From positions 102,851,064 to 102,915,063 of the forward strand of contig OW240913.1 in assembly GCA_933207985.1 (NCBI GenBank): a DNA stretch of 64,000 bases, in the 5' to 3' direction. Shown here piece after piece: positions 11,886 through 23,307 of the stretch. Position numbers and translations under genes: made by a program. The notes under the pieces were generated by a model. That model was not told where the DNA came from. It searched no databases and worked only from the letters and a program-made list of their open reading frames with translations. Position 1 is the stretch's first letter. Every line of letters starts with the position of its first letter. The stretch is from Pelobates cultripes (lineage: Eukaryota; Chordata; Amphibia; Anura; Pelobatidae).

Positions 11886-12539
11886 TTATGACTGGCCTGT
11901 TAAACTAAAATGTATTTGACTAATATTTTTTTTAACAGCGCTGACTGTTCTTCTCTTGCACGAATTCCCATTACTTAAAATAATTTATTCATTTCATTCC
12001 ATATATATACATGGAAAGGCATAAATATTGAAAGTCTCAAGAAGCATACTAATGCAGACCTGTGCATTTCCTGTAAACAATGATAACCAAATCTGTCATT
12101 TAACAGCTCTGTTTAAAAATGTTGTGGAGAATATCTAGAGATGATTAGGTAAGCTAGGAGTAGATGCAGTAAAATGTCAGTATAGGTTAGCTAGAATTTT
12201 AATTACTACATGATTAACACAAATTATGAGCAAATGAGTTGATGTAATTAACTAGTGCAACCATTTCAATGAGATGGATAAAATGAGGTCTTCTGTTGAA
12301 ACAGTGTTGGGGATGAGGTGAACAGAGCAAATAGTGTAGTCTTTTTCGTTTAACTTTGAATGTTATTATTGCATTAGAATAATTTGTGCAGTATAGTGGA
12401 ATCTATTGGTGCACTGGAATGTTGAAATCTCAATTTGTCACAAGTGTTCAGCTTGGTTGTTTGCTATGGTTATTAGTTGTGCAGGGGTGGTGGACTGAGG
12501 AAAGGACATGGAAGGTATGGGGAGAGGAAGCATGCTACG
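11722..12539. other. Intron-like sequence with TG/TA microsatellite
   Basis: A (TG)n/(TA)n microsatellite occupies about 11815-11886. The rest is AT-rich with nothing recognised. Confidence 0.6.
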
Positions 12540-12700
12540 ATGGGTTGCCTGTTGCAAGCATGCTGTGTTCACAGAATTGGCATTAGCCACCCCGGACTCT
12601 TGTTCCGGACTGGCTAATGACACCCCAATAATTCAGCAGTGGGGTCAATCTCCTATATATGCAGTATGTCAAATGAGTAGGATAAGGCAGAAGAGAGAAC
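12540..12700. mobile_element. MITE fragment
   Basis: AGAATTGGCATTAGCCA... followed by GGCTAATGACACC matches the inner part of the element around 21990-22080, including the GTTCCGGAC / GTTCTGAGG hairpin position. Confidence 0.45.
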
Positions 12701-12889
12701 TTTGCCTTGGCACTGGAAATGGAGATATGTTTTAACAATGTTAATATTTTATTCATTTATTTCAGTTTTTTGGGGGGGCTGGGGGAAGAGGACCAATATA
12801 GGAAGAGTTACTCTGACCAACAATCAGTGGTGTATCCTGGTTTTGTGCTGCCCTAGGCAGGACAAAACTCAGGCGCCCCCCGCCTTCTA

Positions 12890-13440
12890 AATACACACAC
12901 ACACTCACTGACATACACATACACTCGCTAACAGAAACACACAGACACACTAACAGACACACTCACACTCACTAACAGATACACACTCACTGACACACAC
13001 ACTCACAGGCAAACACAGTCAGACACACACACACTCACAGGCAAACACACACACACTCACTAACACACAGTCAGACACACACATACACACTAACAGACAA
13101 ACACAGTCAGACACACTAACAGACACACACTCACTCACTAACAGACACACACTCACTCACTAGCAGACACTCACACAGTCAGACACTCACACAGTCAGAC
13201 ACTCACACAGTCAGACACTCACACAGTCAGACACTCACACTAACAGACACTCACACTAACAGACACTCACACTAACAGACACTCACACTAACAGACACAC
13301 ACACTAACAGACACACACTCTAACACACACACACTAACACACACACACTCACTAACAGACACACACTCACTAGCAGACACACACACACACTCACTAGCAG
13401 ACACACTAGCAGACACACTCACAGACATATAAACACACTC
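12890..13440. repeat. ACACTCACTAACAGAC minisatellite
   Basis: Tandem array of ACTCACTAACAGACACAC-like units with local homogeneous runs, such as five ACTCACACAGTCAGAC units near 13160-13230 and ACTCACACTAACAGAC units near 13225-13300. Confidence 0.9.
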
Positions 13441-13530
13441 ACATTTTTATTTACCCCCCCCACCTCCTTACCTTTGGGAATGCTGGGGGGGGGGGGTTCC
13501 CTCTCTCCCTGGTGGTCCAGTGGCTGCTGG

Positions 13531-13710
13531 GCGGGCGGCTGGCGAGGGAGCTCTTCCTCTGAGTGGTCTGCTCAGCTCCCTCGCGCGCCGCACAGTGAGG
13601 CTGGGAGCCGGAATATGACGTCATATTCCGGCTCCCAGTCTCACTCTGTGGCGCCCGAGGGAGCTGAGCACACTGCTCAGAGGAAGAGCTCCCTCGCCAG
13701 CCCAGCAGCC
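13531..13710. repeat. Large palindrome centred on TGACGTCA
   Basis: Arms of about 90 bases meet at 13620/13621 in ATATGACGTCATAT. Outer arms GCGAGGGAGCTCTTCCTCT and AGAGGAAGAGCTCCCTCGC are perfect inverses. Confidence 0.9.
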
Positions 13711-13853
13711 CGCACGGCATGTCTGTTAGCCGCGAGGCAAACAAGGCATTTGCCCTGGGCATTTGGGGGCGGCGTTTTTTGCCACCCCCTGGAAAATGCT
13801 GCCCAAGGCAAATGCCTTGTTTGCCTCGCGGCTAATACGCCCCTGCCAACAAT

Positions 13854-14965
13854 GCTGTTGTTTTTAAACACAGTTGTTTGGTCTGAGTAACCTTTTAAAA
13901 ATAGTGATACATGTTTTCGCATGGTTTATCATTTAAGCAGGAAATGACTGCTAATTTAATATTTTTTACTTCAAGGGTTTCTCAAACCTCCATGATCACT
14001 CCTCCTTTTAGAAGTGGTCTTGGAGCAAGCAATCTGTGTGCAGCTTTTCGACTTGAAATGCTGCCTATACACAGGAATCTGTGATTGTGTGCAAGGCTGT
14101 ATTTAAAGTTCTGGACTGACTAATGTGAGTCCTTCAGAAAAAATACATCTGTTGTGTGCATGCACTGCGCCATAATTAGATTTTTCCCTGTTACAGTATG
14201 TACACTGCTCGTGGGCAGCTTCTCTAACTGTGTGTCTCAATTGAAAGTTTTCCCCTCCCTCCTTAATGCTAACCTTCTCTCCCTCCCTCATTCCGCCTCT
14301 TAACATCAACTTTCCTCCCCTGTCCCTTGTACACCCCTCACCTTGTTCATCTCTTACGTTCATCCAACCTCTTGGCGGTACCACCTTCCCCAGGCCTTAG
14401 CAGTGAGATGAGCTGTCACTCGGCTCATCTCAGCACTCTTGTACCCAAACACAATGTGCATGCCTTGTGTAGTGTTCAATGCTTCTCATAGTGCTTCAAT
14501 GCTTCTCTCTCAGAAATAGCTGATTGGTGCATTTGTGGCACTCACTGCACATGCGTGCAAAGTCCAACAATGCTTCTCGGTAAGAAGCATTTGAATAGAC
14601 AGCAAACAAGAAGAGGATGACACAACCAGCAGAATGTTCTGCTTTTGTATAAAGTCCCCAGGATTTGCAACTTCTACATTGAACTTTTTAAAGAAATGTC
14701 TGAAACTGGTGCCATTGCTGGTGGCAAAAAGTCCAGGGGCTTCAGATTTTGAAACTATTCAACTCATTGAGTGTGTCGATGTATTTGTGCTTTTATGTCA
14801 CCATCTATAATCTTTCCTAAACAAAAACTAGTCAAATGCGTTAAATAATTCAGTGTTTAGTCTTACACATATTTATGTGTATTGTAGACGGTAAACTGTT
14901 TTTAGTACTGTGTTTGGAAGAGTGAACATTTAATTTGACAACTATTTTCTGTCTGTTTTGATTAG
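13854..14965 (+). other. Intron upstream of the kinase exon
   Basis: Intron-like sequence. A MITE-like fragment with GAGATGAGCTGTCACTCGGC and a CTTCTCAT-rich core lies around 14390-14650. The last 30 bases form the pyrimidine-rich acceptor region of the exon at 14966. Confidence 0.6.
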
Positions 14966-15031
14966 GACCCTGCAGGAATTTTTGAACTGGTTGAACTTGT
15001 TGGAAATGGAACGTATGGGCAGGTTTACAAG
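14966..15031 (+). CDS. TNIK: Internal exon of a MAP4K4/MINK1/TNIK-family protein kinase, probably TNIK
   Basis: This 66-base exon encodes 22 residues that begin DPAGIF and end in GNGTYGQVYK, the glycine-rich ATP-binding loop at the start of the kinase domain of the Misshapen/germinal-centre kinase group. These are cytoplasmic Ser/Thr kinases acting in JNK, Wnt and cytoskeletal signalling. The exon is preceded by a pyrimidine-rich tract and AG (14964-14965) and followed by a GTAAGC donor at 15032; both junctions fall between codons. The residues ELVELVGNG, with leucine at the fourth position of VELVG, fit TNIK; from memory MAP4K4 and MINK1 have valine there. The host gene therefore runs on the + strand. 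The neighbouring exons, which would encode the short N-terminus and the segment with the catalytic lysine, were not found by eye, so both flanking introns are long. Kinase group is near certain; the paralogue is an inference from one residue. Confidence 0.9.
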
Positions 15032-15461
15032 GTAAGCTACTGAAATATTTTTCAACGTGACTGGTAGCCTAGATGTGAATATTCTCATCTGAAATGTAAC
15101 CATTTTCTAGCATTTCCTTTGATTTTGATTGATTTTTTTTTTTTATTTTTTTTTTTTAAATAATGGGTTTTGTGACTAATTGACCTGGTATTTACACATG
15201 CAGTATTTAGACTAAAACAAACCTTCTGGAAAAATTACCAGCCCAATTATTTACCAGCTTGTTCATTTTACCTAAAATGTCTAATTCCATGGTCCGCTTC
15301 CAGTACAGTCATTAAGCCCCTAGCTGGGAGACTCAAAGAATGTGCATTGTGGGCGTGAATCTCAATCTCTCCATCTGACACCCTGTGGGCTCTATCTGCG
15401 AAAACTTTGACTTTCTCCAAGTTTGCCCTGGAGGCTATAGATAAAATAGATTGTCAGGGTT

Positions 15462-15625
15462 TCAGGCAGGATTATTCACTGAAGTGAGAATTCAAAGTGA
15501 ATTTAGAATTTATGGTAATAATAACTGGACTGAAAAGATAGTGTAGGTATGCTTCCTTATCAGCTACTTTGGGCTTCAATTTTAAATTCACTTTGAATAC
15601 TCATTTTAGTGAGTAACCCTGTAGC
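15462..15625. mobile_element. Short inverted-repeat MITE (TTATTCACTGAAGTGAG family)
   Basis: The left arm ATTATTCACTGAAGTGAGAA and TTCAAAGTGAATTTA face the right arm AAATTCACTTTGAATACTCA and TTTAGTGAGTAA. Arms of about 45 bases enclose a short centre. A partial relative is at 56573-56648. Confidence 0.75.
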
Positions 15626-15629
15626 TTTT

Positions 15630-16138
15630 GGGTTTTGTTTAGGGGGAGGGGGGAGGAAGGAATCTCTGCTTAGTAGATATATCCCCAATAAATACATGCA
15701 TCAATTTTCATGCATGTATTCACTGGGGGTAGATCTTAAAAGACCTTGCAAAGGCTGCAGTTCTTGTGAAATGCAGCCTTAGCAAGCCCACCCCTTTTTT
15801 CCTGGAAGAGACTTGCAGTCTCTTCACAGGAAACTAACCAATCTTATTGAGAAGCCTCTGAATTGTTGCACGCGCGCACACACACGGCTCATGCGTGTGC
15901 ACATTTTCATGAACTTGTGTGCACAGATACGGTACGTGCTCTGGCTCGTATGCACGCGCAAATAACTCAGGGGAGCTAGGAAGGAATCCCCCCTGGCTGT
16001 TTCCTAGCAAATTTATAAAAGTGCTGGTTTCTTCTAGAAATCAGCACTTCTACAAACTGGGATTAAACTAGGCTACTCCTCACCCACAAAGCACTTCAGC
16101 ATATGGAAGTGCTTTTGGGGTGTGGAGTGGTCCTTTAA
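15630..16138. mobile_element. T2-like MITE, right part
   Basis: Ends in GTGTGGAGTGGTCCTTTAA at 16138, the usual right terminus. An inner hairpin CCAATAAATACATGCA / TGCATGTATTCACTGG lies near 15685-15727. I could not place the left end securely. Confidence 0.5.
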
Positions 16139-16520
16139 GGGTAGGGATGACTTTTTCACATTTTGTTACATTTACTTCATTTAAAAAAAATCTATTTCCT
16201 TTTAAAACTTAAAAATATTGTTCTATTTAGAAGTAATGGTTTTGAGGTGACCGTTGACCTTTACGGATCGAACACACCAGAAGTCTTCAGCATTATTTTG
16301 TTAATGCAGGCCCTAACAACTCCCTCTAGGAGCTAGACTTCCATATATACATTAAAAATCAAACATATAAAATATCTATTAATCTATCACAACTGCATCA
16401 AATGAAGAGAGCGCACATAAGGAAGCACGGAAGAACAGAGCTTCCCCATTGTAGCAAAATTCTGCACCTCAATAATACCCTCCTCACTGTGCTGTGTTGC
16501 TAATGGTAGCATTCTGTCAT

Positions 16521-17054
16521 TTAAAGGAACTTTGTAGTCTTATGAATACATATCTGTATTCCTAACACTACAGTCTTGATTTGTCTAATTAGTGCAGAGC
16601 CCCATCCCCAATATAAAAAAAAACAAAAAACTAAAAGTACAATTAATTTTTCTTCTGCTAAAAGTCTCCCTCCATGCTGTTGGGGCATTGTCCTTGGCTG
16701 ATGACATTCTGGTTGTCATGCCTCCAGGGATGATGGTAAAATCCAGTGCTCCTCATAGAGCATTTTGGACCATCGCCTAGGGCTCTGCCATCGAGAACAA
16801 TGATTCTCTATGGCAGACAGTAACATATTTTGCATGCTAGCAAAATGTCACGATATGTTACGGTATGAGAGTCAGGAAGTAACAGTCTCTGCTCTCATAC
16901 CCAGAGAGTTTGGTGGCATTACTTGAAACTGTGCTTCCAGGCCTTCTTATTAAAATTAGAGGGTTTTAGGTGGTAGAACGGGGTTGTGGGACTGAAAGCA
17001 CTTTAACAACTTCAATAAGACGAAGTGGTTATAGTGCCTACAGTGTTACTTTAA
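16521..17054. mobile_element. T2-like MITE with terminal hairpin
   Basis: TTAA-bounded; left end TTAAAGGAACTTTGTAGTC starts an imperfect hairpin to about 16575, and the right end is GCCTACAGTGTTACTTTAA. Confidence 0.7.
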
Positions 17055-19880
17055 TTAGAGGTGTTATTTGTCTCTCATTTTTACAGGGGACTTGGGGCTA
17101 ACATTTAAATAGTGCCACAATTAGGTGGCTGTGCAGGACAGAACTTGGGGCTTACGCCCCTGTCAGCCCCATTAGGCCCTCATTTTAACCTTTTCTGTTG
17201 AAACATCTATTTGACTGTGTGGGGCTTTGTTGATTTTTTTTTTTCTTTTCTGAATTAAGTTCTGTTGTTATGTAGTAAGTAACGTAGGTTGAAGAAACAA
17301 AAACAATTTCACAAATCTGTTCCTGCTATTGATTGAAAAAGGAGGCATACAAGTGATTTTCATTTGCGCTTCACAAAGGGAAGGAAATAACTTCCTTTTA
17401 AACTCCAAAATGGCTCTCCGATCTCTCCTTTCACCATGCTCCATTGGCTTCTCTTATCTGTAGTTTCATTCATTTTTTTTTATGAACAAAGTACTTGCAG
17501 CATCTGAATTTCATATAATATAAACAAGTGCTGAATGGTATGCAGAGCCTTCCATTGAAAACAATTTGAGGACAATAACTGGTTGGAAAATCTCAAGCTA
17601 CCTGCTGATTCCCGCCTGCTTCAGATTTGTAGCAAATGAAGGGATACCCATTCACAAGTATCACTTTCTTAGTTTGTTTTAGGTACATTGTATGTATCTC
17701 CATAATGCATTAAAGAAAACCGTTCAATTCCAGGTTCAACCAGACCTAATTTTTGCATTTGTCACACGAAACATTGTACTGTGTTTCAACTTGCTAATTT
17801 TAAGATGTGATTTTAAGACAGATTTGTGCTTAGACTTTGTAATAAACATGAAAATTCCATGAATCAAAGATGAGAACATGCGTTTAGGATTTGTCTGTTT
17901 TGTGTTTTTGTTCCGTGTTGTTTTTTTTTTTTTCTCAAGACAAGTTGAAACCTAAACATATTTACGCTGCTTGGCCTTGTAACTGTTTGCATTCCACAGT
18001 AGGAGTTGTTTTGATTCAAACATGAACAAAGTTCCTTACCATAGGGTAAGGAAGATGTGAGCCAGGGAACTATTCAAACTCTCTCACTGCATATTCTCTG
18101 GGTCACTTGAGAGGAAACCTGGTGAGCAGTTTAAATTAGATCTGTAGAATTGCAAGAGCTGAGGGAACCTGCTGAAATTAGAATCACTTCAGGAAAGAAA
18201 TCTGACTTTTAGTAACATAGGTTCTGGCAGATAATAAGCCTTGTGGCCTTGTGGACTCCAGTGATGTCAGTTAATAATAGCTGACGGGCTGGCACTGCAG
18301 TGTACCTGGGTAATTCGGCCACTGCAATTTTCCCTGCATTGTAAACTTTCAGGTAACCTCAAGTAATTGAAGTTTAATTTGTAAGAAACTAGAGAACCTG
18401 CAAACAATTACATATATAGTAGAACAACTGTGTGTGTGTGAGATAGATATATATATACATTTCATTTAGTTATTTTTTTTATTTATTTTTTTTTTTTAAG
18501 AGGCGGGGGCCTAATATATCTAATTATCTGGGCTGCCATACAGTCTCAAAGGCAATGTAACCAATCTGGCAAATTTCAATGTGAAAAAACTGAAAAGTGT
18601 AACATGCTATGTTTGACCCTGTAACTTTCCAAAACACAATAAAACCTGTACATAGGAGGTACCGTTTTACACGTGAGATATCGCTGAATACAAATATGTG
18701 TATTTTATTGCAGTAAAAGCAAACAGTAATATGACATTTAAAGTTAAAATGTCACGTAGAAGTAAGAAAATTTTAAAAAATCTTATTTTCTCTCATTTTT
18801 TAAAATATTTTATTCATATTAAATTATGTTCCATACCTAAATATTTGATGTTAAATGAAAGCCCTGTTTCCCCTGAATAAAATGATATGTAATAAGGGTG
18901 GGTGCATTTAATATGAAAGAGGTAAGTTATTGTTGAACAGACATATAGTAAAATTCTGTGGTTTGTTTACATTTCTTATGGATGACAACTTGTACATTTG
19001 GCTGCGGTCTTAAGGGGTTAAGTGTAAGTATCCACATTGTATTTATTTGTGTGTGTGTACTGTTCCTTATGCTGTAGAAAAATGAAAGTCAATACAATAA
19101 CCATATCTCATTCAATATGTTTCCAAAACTTATCATTGACCTAAGTAAAATGTCACAGGCGTCATGGTCTGAAATGCCCTGCTGCATTACAATACTCATC
19201 TTCCTATCAACGACTTGGCAATATTTAACCCTAAATGCACACATGAGACAAACTATTTATATGAGCATTCAATCACAATAAGGGAAAACAATAAGTCATA
19301 TAAATGAGTTCACCATGTTTATTGCAACAAATGCACAAAGTAAAAACTTAGTGTGGAATGTTAATGGCAAAACAAACTCTTTAAACAAATCACAACTTAC
19401 AAAGAAGGCAGTATAAATGTAGAGGCATAACATTTCAGAAAACCTTTGGAAAACCATTGACCATATTTATTTCACTTACCCTTATTTACTTCACTTATCA
19501 CTTGTCAGGCCTACCAACAATCCCAATTTCGGGGTGTTACCTGTCGTCCAGCTTAGAATCCCTTATCTGGTGACACCAGGGAACTGTACCTGGGTAGCAC
19601 ATCCACCACCCCAATTGTTGGGAGGTATGTTGTGTTCCTAATTAACACCCTTCTGTTCTTTGAAAGGTTACATTATACAGTTTTCTAAAACTCACCAAAG
19701 AAAATGACATAGTTTACAGAAAAAGGCATAATGCATGTAAACATTGAAGTAGAGAGAAAGTATAGAGGTGGCTATACATGAACTGTACAAAAATATGGAG
19801 TATGATTTGTACAGTGCTTGCTGCTTTTCCAATAACTTGCTTGCCAATGTATGGATATGTTGGTTTTTTTTTAATTCTTG
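17055..19880 (+). other. Intron, no gene recognised
   Basis: Long AT-rich stretch with T runs near 17225, 17920 and 18473. No transposon ends or coding motifs seen. CTTAAGGGGTTAAG near 19008-19021 resembles the end of the palindromic element at 28664-28745. Confidence 0.5.
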
Positions 19881-19885
19881 CTTAA

Positions 19886-19990
19886 GATTTTTTTTTTAAA
19901 TTAATTCTTTATTTAATAACATCAGATTAAGAATCTGTACAAAGAAACTCATAAGCCAGAGCAAATCGATAAATGCAATGTGACAATGAC
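19886..19990 (-). mobile_element. Short 3' fragment of an L1-type retroposon
   Basis: A T run followed by TTCTTTATTTAATAACATC looks like the 3' end and poly-A of an L1-type element in minus orientation, similar in layout to 30601 and 63000. No target duplication was identified. Confidence 0.4.
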
Positions 19991-21800
19991 CTGGGTCGCT
20001 TTCATTGTTAAAAAGGACTAGATCAATCAAGCAGTGTTAGTGTATAGATCATGCCCCTGCAATCTCCCTGCTCAATCCTCTGTCATTTAGGAATTAAATC
20101 ACTTTTGTTTCTGTTTATACAACCCTAGCCACACCTCTCCTGGCTCACTGACACAGCCTACGTGAAATAAACCGTTTCATTTTCAGTCAGATCTTATGGC
20201 ACAGTGAGTTTACTTTAGAAGTTCTTTTCTCTCATTTTGATACTTTTTTACTTTAATTAAACACAGGAAGTTCCTGCAGGCTCTAACAGGCAACTGACCG
20301 TGCAGGAGGTACGAATTTTAAAGTAAACACAATGTGAGGAAGCTTAAAAAAATGTAGACACTCTTTCAGAAAGTGTGTAGGGAGGTTATGTGAGTCTTAG
20401 TCAAGGGAGATATGGCTCGGACTACATAAAGAAAGAGATTTAACTTTAAATTCATTAAGTTAAAGTTGTTGTGGCGCTTAGAGTGTCCTTTTAAGTTGAA
20501 TTTTAGCAAATGTCATTTCTGTGTGAGATTCACTGGATAAAAAACATTTGTTACAGGCAAGTTTGGTATTTTTGCTATGTGTACAATGCTAAGAACGGTA
20601 TCTCACATAACCTAGAAAGCAGGTTCGATATACGCATTGTAGTACACCACGCTCCGCATTCTACGTGTGTATGGATGCTTGTGCATCACATAGCATTAAA
20701 AAGTAAGCAGACTTTAGAAAAGTATGTCAATGTACACATTATCTTCAATTTCTATTTTAGTGTTTTTATTTTTTTCCATTTGACTACTTTCTTAGTATGA
20801 GCCTGAAGCAGAGATGCATGCGTGACATATCCCCTTTAGCCACTTGTGACCGTAGAATTATTTGGAACAGCAGACAGAATGCAGTTTTCCAGTCAAGGCA
20901 GCTTTAACTGACACAAGTTTAGATTTACCAAATATTTCCTGGTACAGTGTAAAGGGATACTGCGATAGCTACAGAATGTACAAGGAAGTTCATTCCAGTA
21001 GATGTCTGAGAAAATATGCACACTATTTAAAATATTGGTAGTGTATACATTAATAACTTTGTTGATTCTTGTTTGACAGGATTCATACTCAGAAACCTTT
21101 TTTTACACAATAATGAATTTAATGATTAAAAAAAGTTTTTTTTGTTTTAAATAAAAAGTGGTTATAAGCACATATTTTATAATTTTTTCCGGCACTTCTT
21201 ATTTACAATGTGTTCTAAATCTCTCTACCTGTGCCATAATTTATCATTATGATAATTTGTTTAGCACCAATGTATTCTGCAGCATTTTCCAATAATAGTG
21301 TGAAGAAGGGTGACAGTGACCCGGCTCAAGTGGGTTTACAATCATCTTTTTGTGTATTTTGTAATTCCTTTAATGATTATCCAGCCCGTTATTTTCCCAA
21401 TTTTGCATCCCTAAGTTGTTTCATTTGCTTTTATATTGCCTTCCATGTTGCACAATATGACGTGACATTGCCCTCCTGGTTGCATCTATATATATATATA
21501 TTGCCCCATTTGTTGTCAAATTTCCCTCCATGTTGTCCCCCCATATGTAGTCATGTATTCTGCCAAATTGCTCACCAAGTGCTATTTTGTGCTCTTTAAG
21601 TCCAATGAGACGCAGAATATATGCATAAACGCATTGCCCTGCACGCTGAGAGTGTTTACAGTGCTGTACATACTCTGCATCCGCTGCTGGATTTCTACAG
21701 GCAAAGGGTGACTCTCACTTTGCTGGAACACTCTATTCAGAGTGGAAAGGATTGCTACAGGGGTCATGATGGTAGGATTAACCTGTTTCCCAGTAATGCA
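19991..21800 (+). other. Intron with a MITE end
   Basis: Mostly unique-looking. GGCGCTTAGAGTGTCCTTTTAA near 20472-20494 is a MITE right end whose left end I could not place. Confidence 0.45.
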
Positions 21801-22204
21801 GCAAACCAGTTTTCAACTACTTGCCCTTTTACCTTGTCCTGCCGGGCGCCAGTTCTCCTTTAAGACCTGCTGTGAGGTGCATCCATTTTCTGCAGAGCTG
21901 AATGCTGATCCTGCCGTCCATGCATTGGCTGAGAGTGTCTGCTGACTGCTCTCAGCCAGTGAGTGCAATTCTCTGCATAGGAATATGCGCAGAATTGGCA
22001 TTAGTCAGCCCAGAATTCTAGTTCTGAGGTAGCTGATGACACCTCAGTAACTCTGCCGGAGGTAGAGTTACAACTCCGTCAGTAGAGGGAATAATCTCCA
22101 TATGTTCGGCGTTTCATAGCGAAACGCTGTACATACAGAATCCAGGCACCATGACCACTTCAGATCACTGAAGTGGTAATGCTGCTTGGAATAAGCCTTT
22201 AAAT
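21800..22204. mobile_element. T2-like MITE, right part
   Basis: Contains GACCACTTCAGATCACTGAA facing GTGGT and ends GGAATAAGCCTTTAAA. A small palindrome GGCGTTTC / GAAACGC sits near 22107-22125. The left end is unclear. Confidence 0.45.
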
Positions 22205-22466
22205 TGGACAACACACAGTATGAAGGGCAGAGTTAAGTCAAATTCCATAGGAAATGGGTTGCAGTGAGAAGAGTATGTGTGATATCTGTGATATATGTGT
22301 GATGTGTGAGAGTATGTGTCCTAACACTGGCAAACACTGTACTCACTTGCAAGAAGTAGTAGAATTAACAAAATAGCGGCTGATTCAGTGTTCTGGTGCA
22401 ATGAATAAAGCTAGTGGGAAGTAGAGCAGACCACATGCAGTACCAGACATCTGCTGGGAGGCTATT

Positions 22467-22527
22467 TTAAAGGAATACTATAGTGTCAAGATTACAAACC
22501 TGTATTCTTGACACTATAGTGTTTTAA
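22467..22527. mobile_element. 61-base solo hairpin MITE
   Basis: TTAA, then arms ACTATAGTGTCAAG and CTTGACACTATAGT around a short loop, then TTAA. This equals the terminal hairpin of several larger MITEs in the window, here standing alone and sharing its right TTAA with the next MITE. Confidence 0.8.
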
Positions 22528-23078
22528 GGGAAACTTCAGTGCCAGGAAAACAATCCGTTTTCCTGGCACTGCAGGTCCCCTCTCCCTCCCACCCCCCAAT
22601 CCCTGGTTGCTGAAGGGGTGAAAACCCCTTCAGTGACTTACCAGAGGCAGCGACGATGTCCCACGTCGCTGCTTCTCCCTCCGCGCCGCTCCTCCTTCTG
22701 ACTGCGTCGGCTGGTGGGCGAGACTGATCCCGCCCACCGGCCGGGGAGACCTGATGCGCATGAGCAGCAATGCCGCGCATGCGCATTAGTGCTCCCTTTA
22801 GAAAAGCATTGAAAATGCATTTCAATGCTTTCCTATGGGGAAATGATCGACGCTGGAGGTCCTCACACAGTGTGAGGATGTCCAGCGACTCTCTAGCACA
22901 GGTTTCCTGTGCTAGGAACCAGGAACTGCCCTCTAGTGGCTGTCTAGTAGAAAGCCACTAGAGGTGGAGTTAACCCTGCAAGGTAATAATTGCAGTTTAT
23001 AAAAAACTGCAATAATTGCAGGGTTAAGGGTAGTGGGAGTTGGCAGAAGTGGTCTGGGTGCCTGGAGTGTCCCTTTAA
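22524..23078. mobile_element. T2-like MITE (GCCAGGAAAAC family)
   Basis: Left TTAAGGGAAACTTCAGTGCC, right CCTGGAGTGTCCCTTTAA. It matches 2233-2692 through most of its length, including CTGCAATAATTGCAGGGTTA and CTAGTGGCTGTCTAGTAG-type inner pieces. Confidence 0.8.
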
Positions 23079-23307
23079 CTATTTCAGTCCCCAGGCACCA
23101 CCCCCGCTATCGCATGAGAAAGGTGAGTTTCTCACACCGTGCTGGTCTCGCCAGGGAGACAGCCACTAGAGGCTGGATTAACCCTTAATGTAAACATAGC
23201 AGTTTCTCTAAAACTGCTATGTTTACAGCTGCAGGGTTGAAAAGATGGGGACTTGGCACCCAGACCACTTCATTGACCTGACGTGGGTGCCTATAGTGTT
23301 CCTTTAA
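23079..23307. mobile_element. T2-like MITE, 3' part
   Basis: Follows directly on the previous MITE and ends GCCTATAGTGTTCCTTTAA. Contains GCAGTTTCTCTAAAACTGC, also found in the 4784-5259 MITE. Confidence 0.6.

Larger units (their letters stand above)
12825..13845. mobile_element. Non-autonomous hAT-type element
   Basis: The element begins CAGTGGTGTATCC and ends in ATACGCCCCTG, and is flanked by an exact 8-base duplication CCAACAAT at 12817-12824 and 13846-13853, as expected for hAT transposons. Inside are a tandem ACACTCACTAACAGAC array, a large palindrome and a terminal hairpin (13728-13838) in which GCCGCGAGGCAAACAAGGCA pairs with its inverse near the right end. No transposase frame is present, so it needed enzyme from elsewhere. 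Confidence 0.8.

Noticed and set aside
13474..13890. 138-codon frame and its minus-strand counterpart
   Set aside because: They cover the large palindrome, so both strands encode similar peptides; no domain.
21249..21599. 116-codon + strand frame
   Set aside because: No domain, poor codon bias and no splice or promoter support; likely chance.
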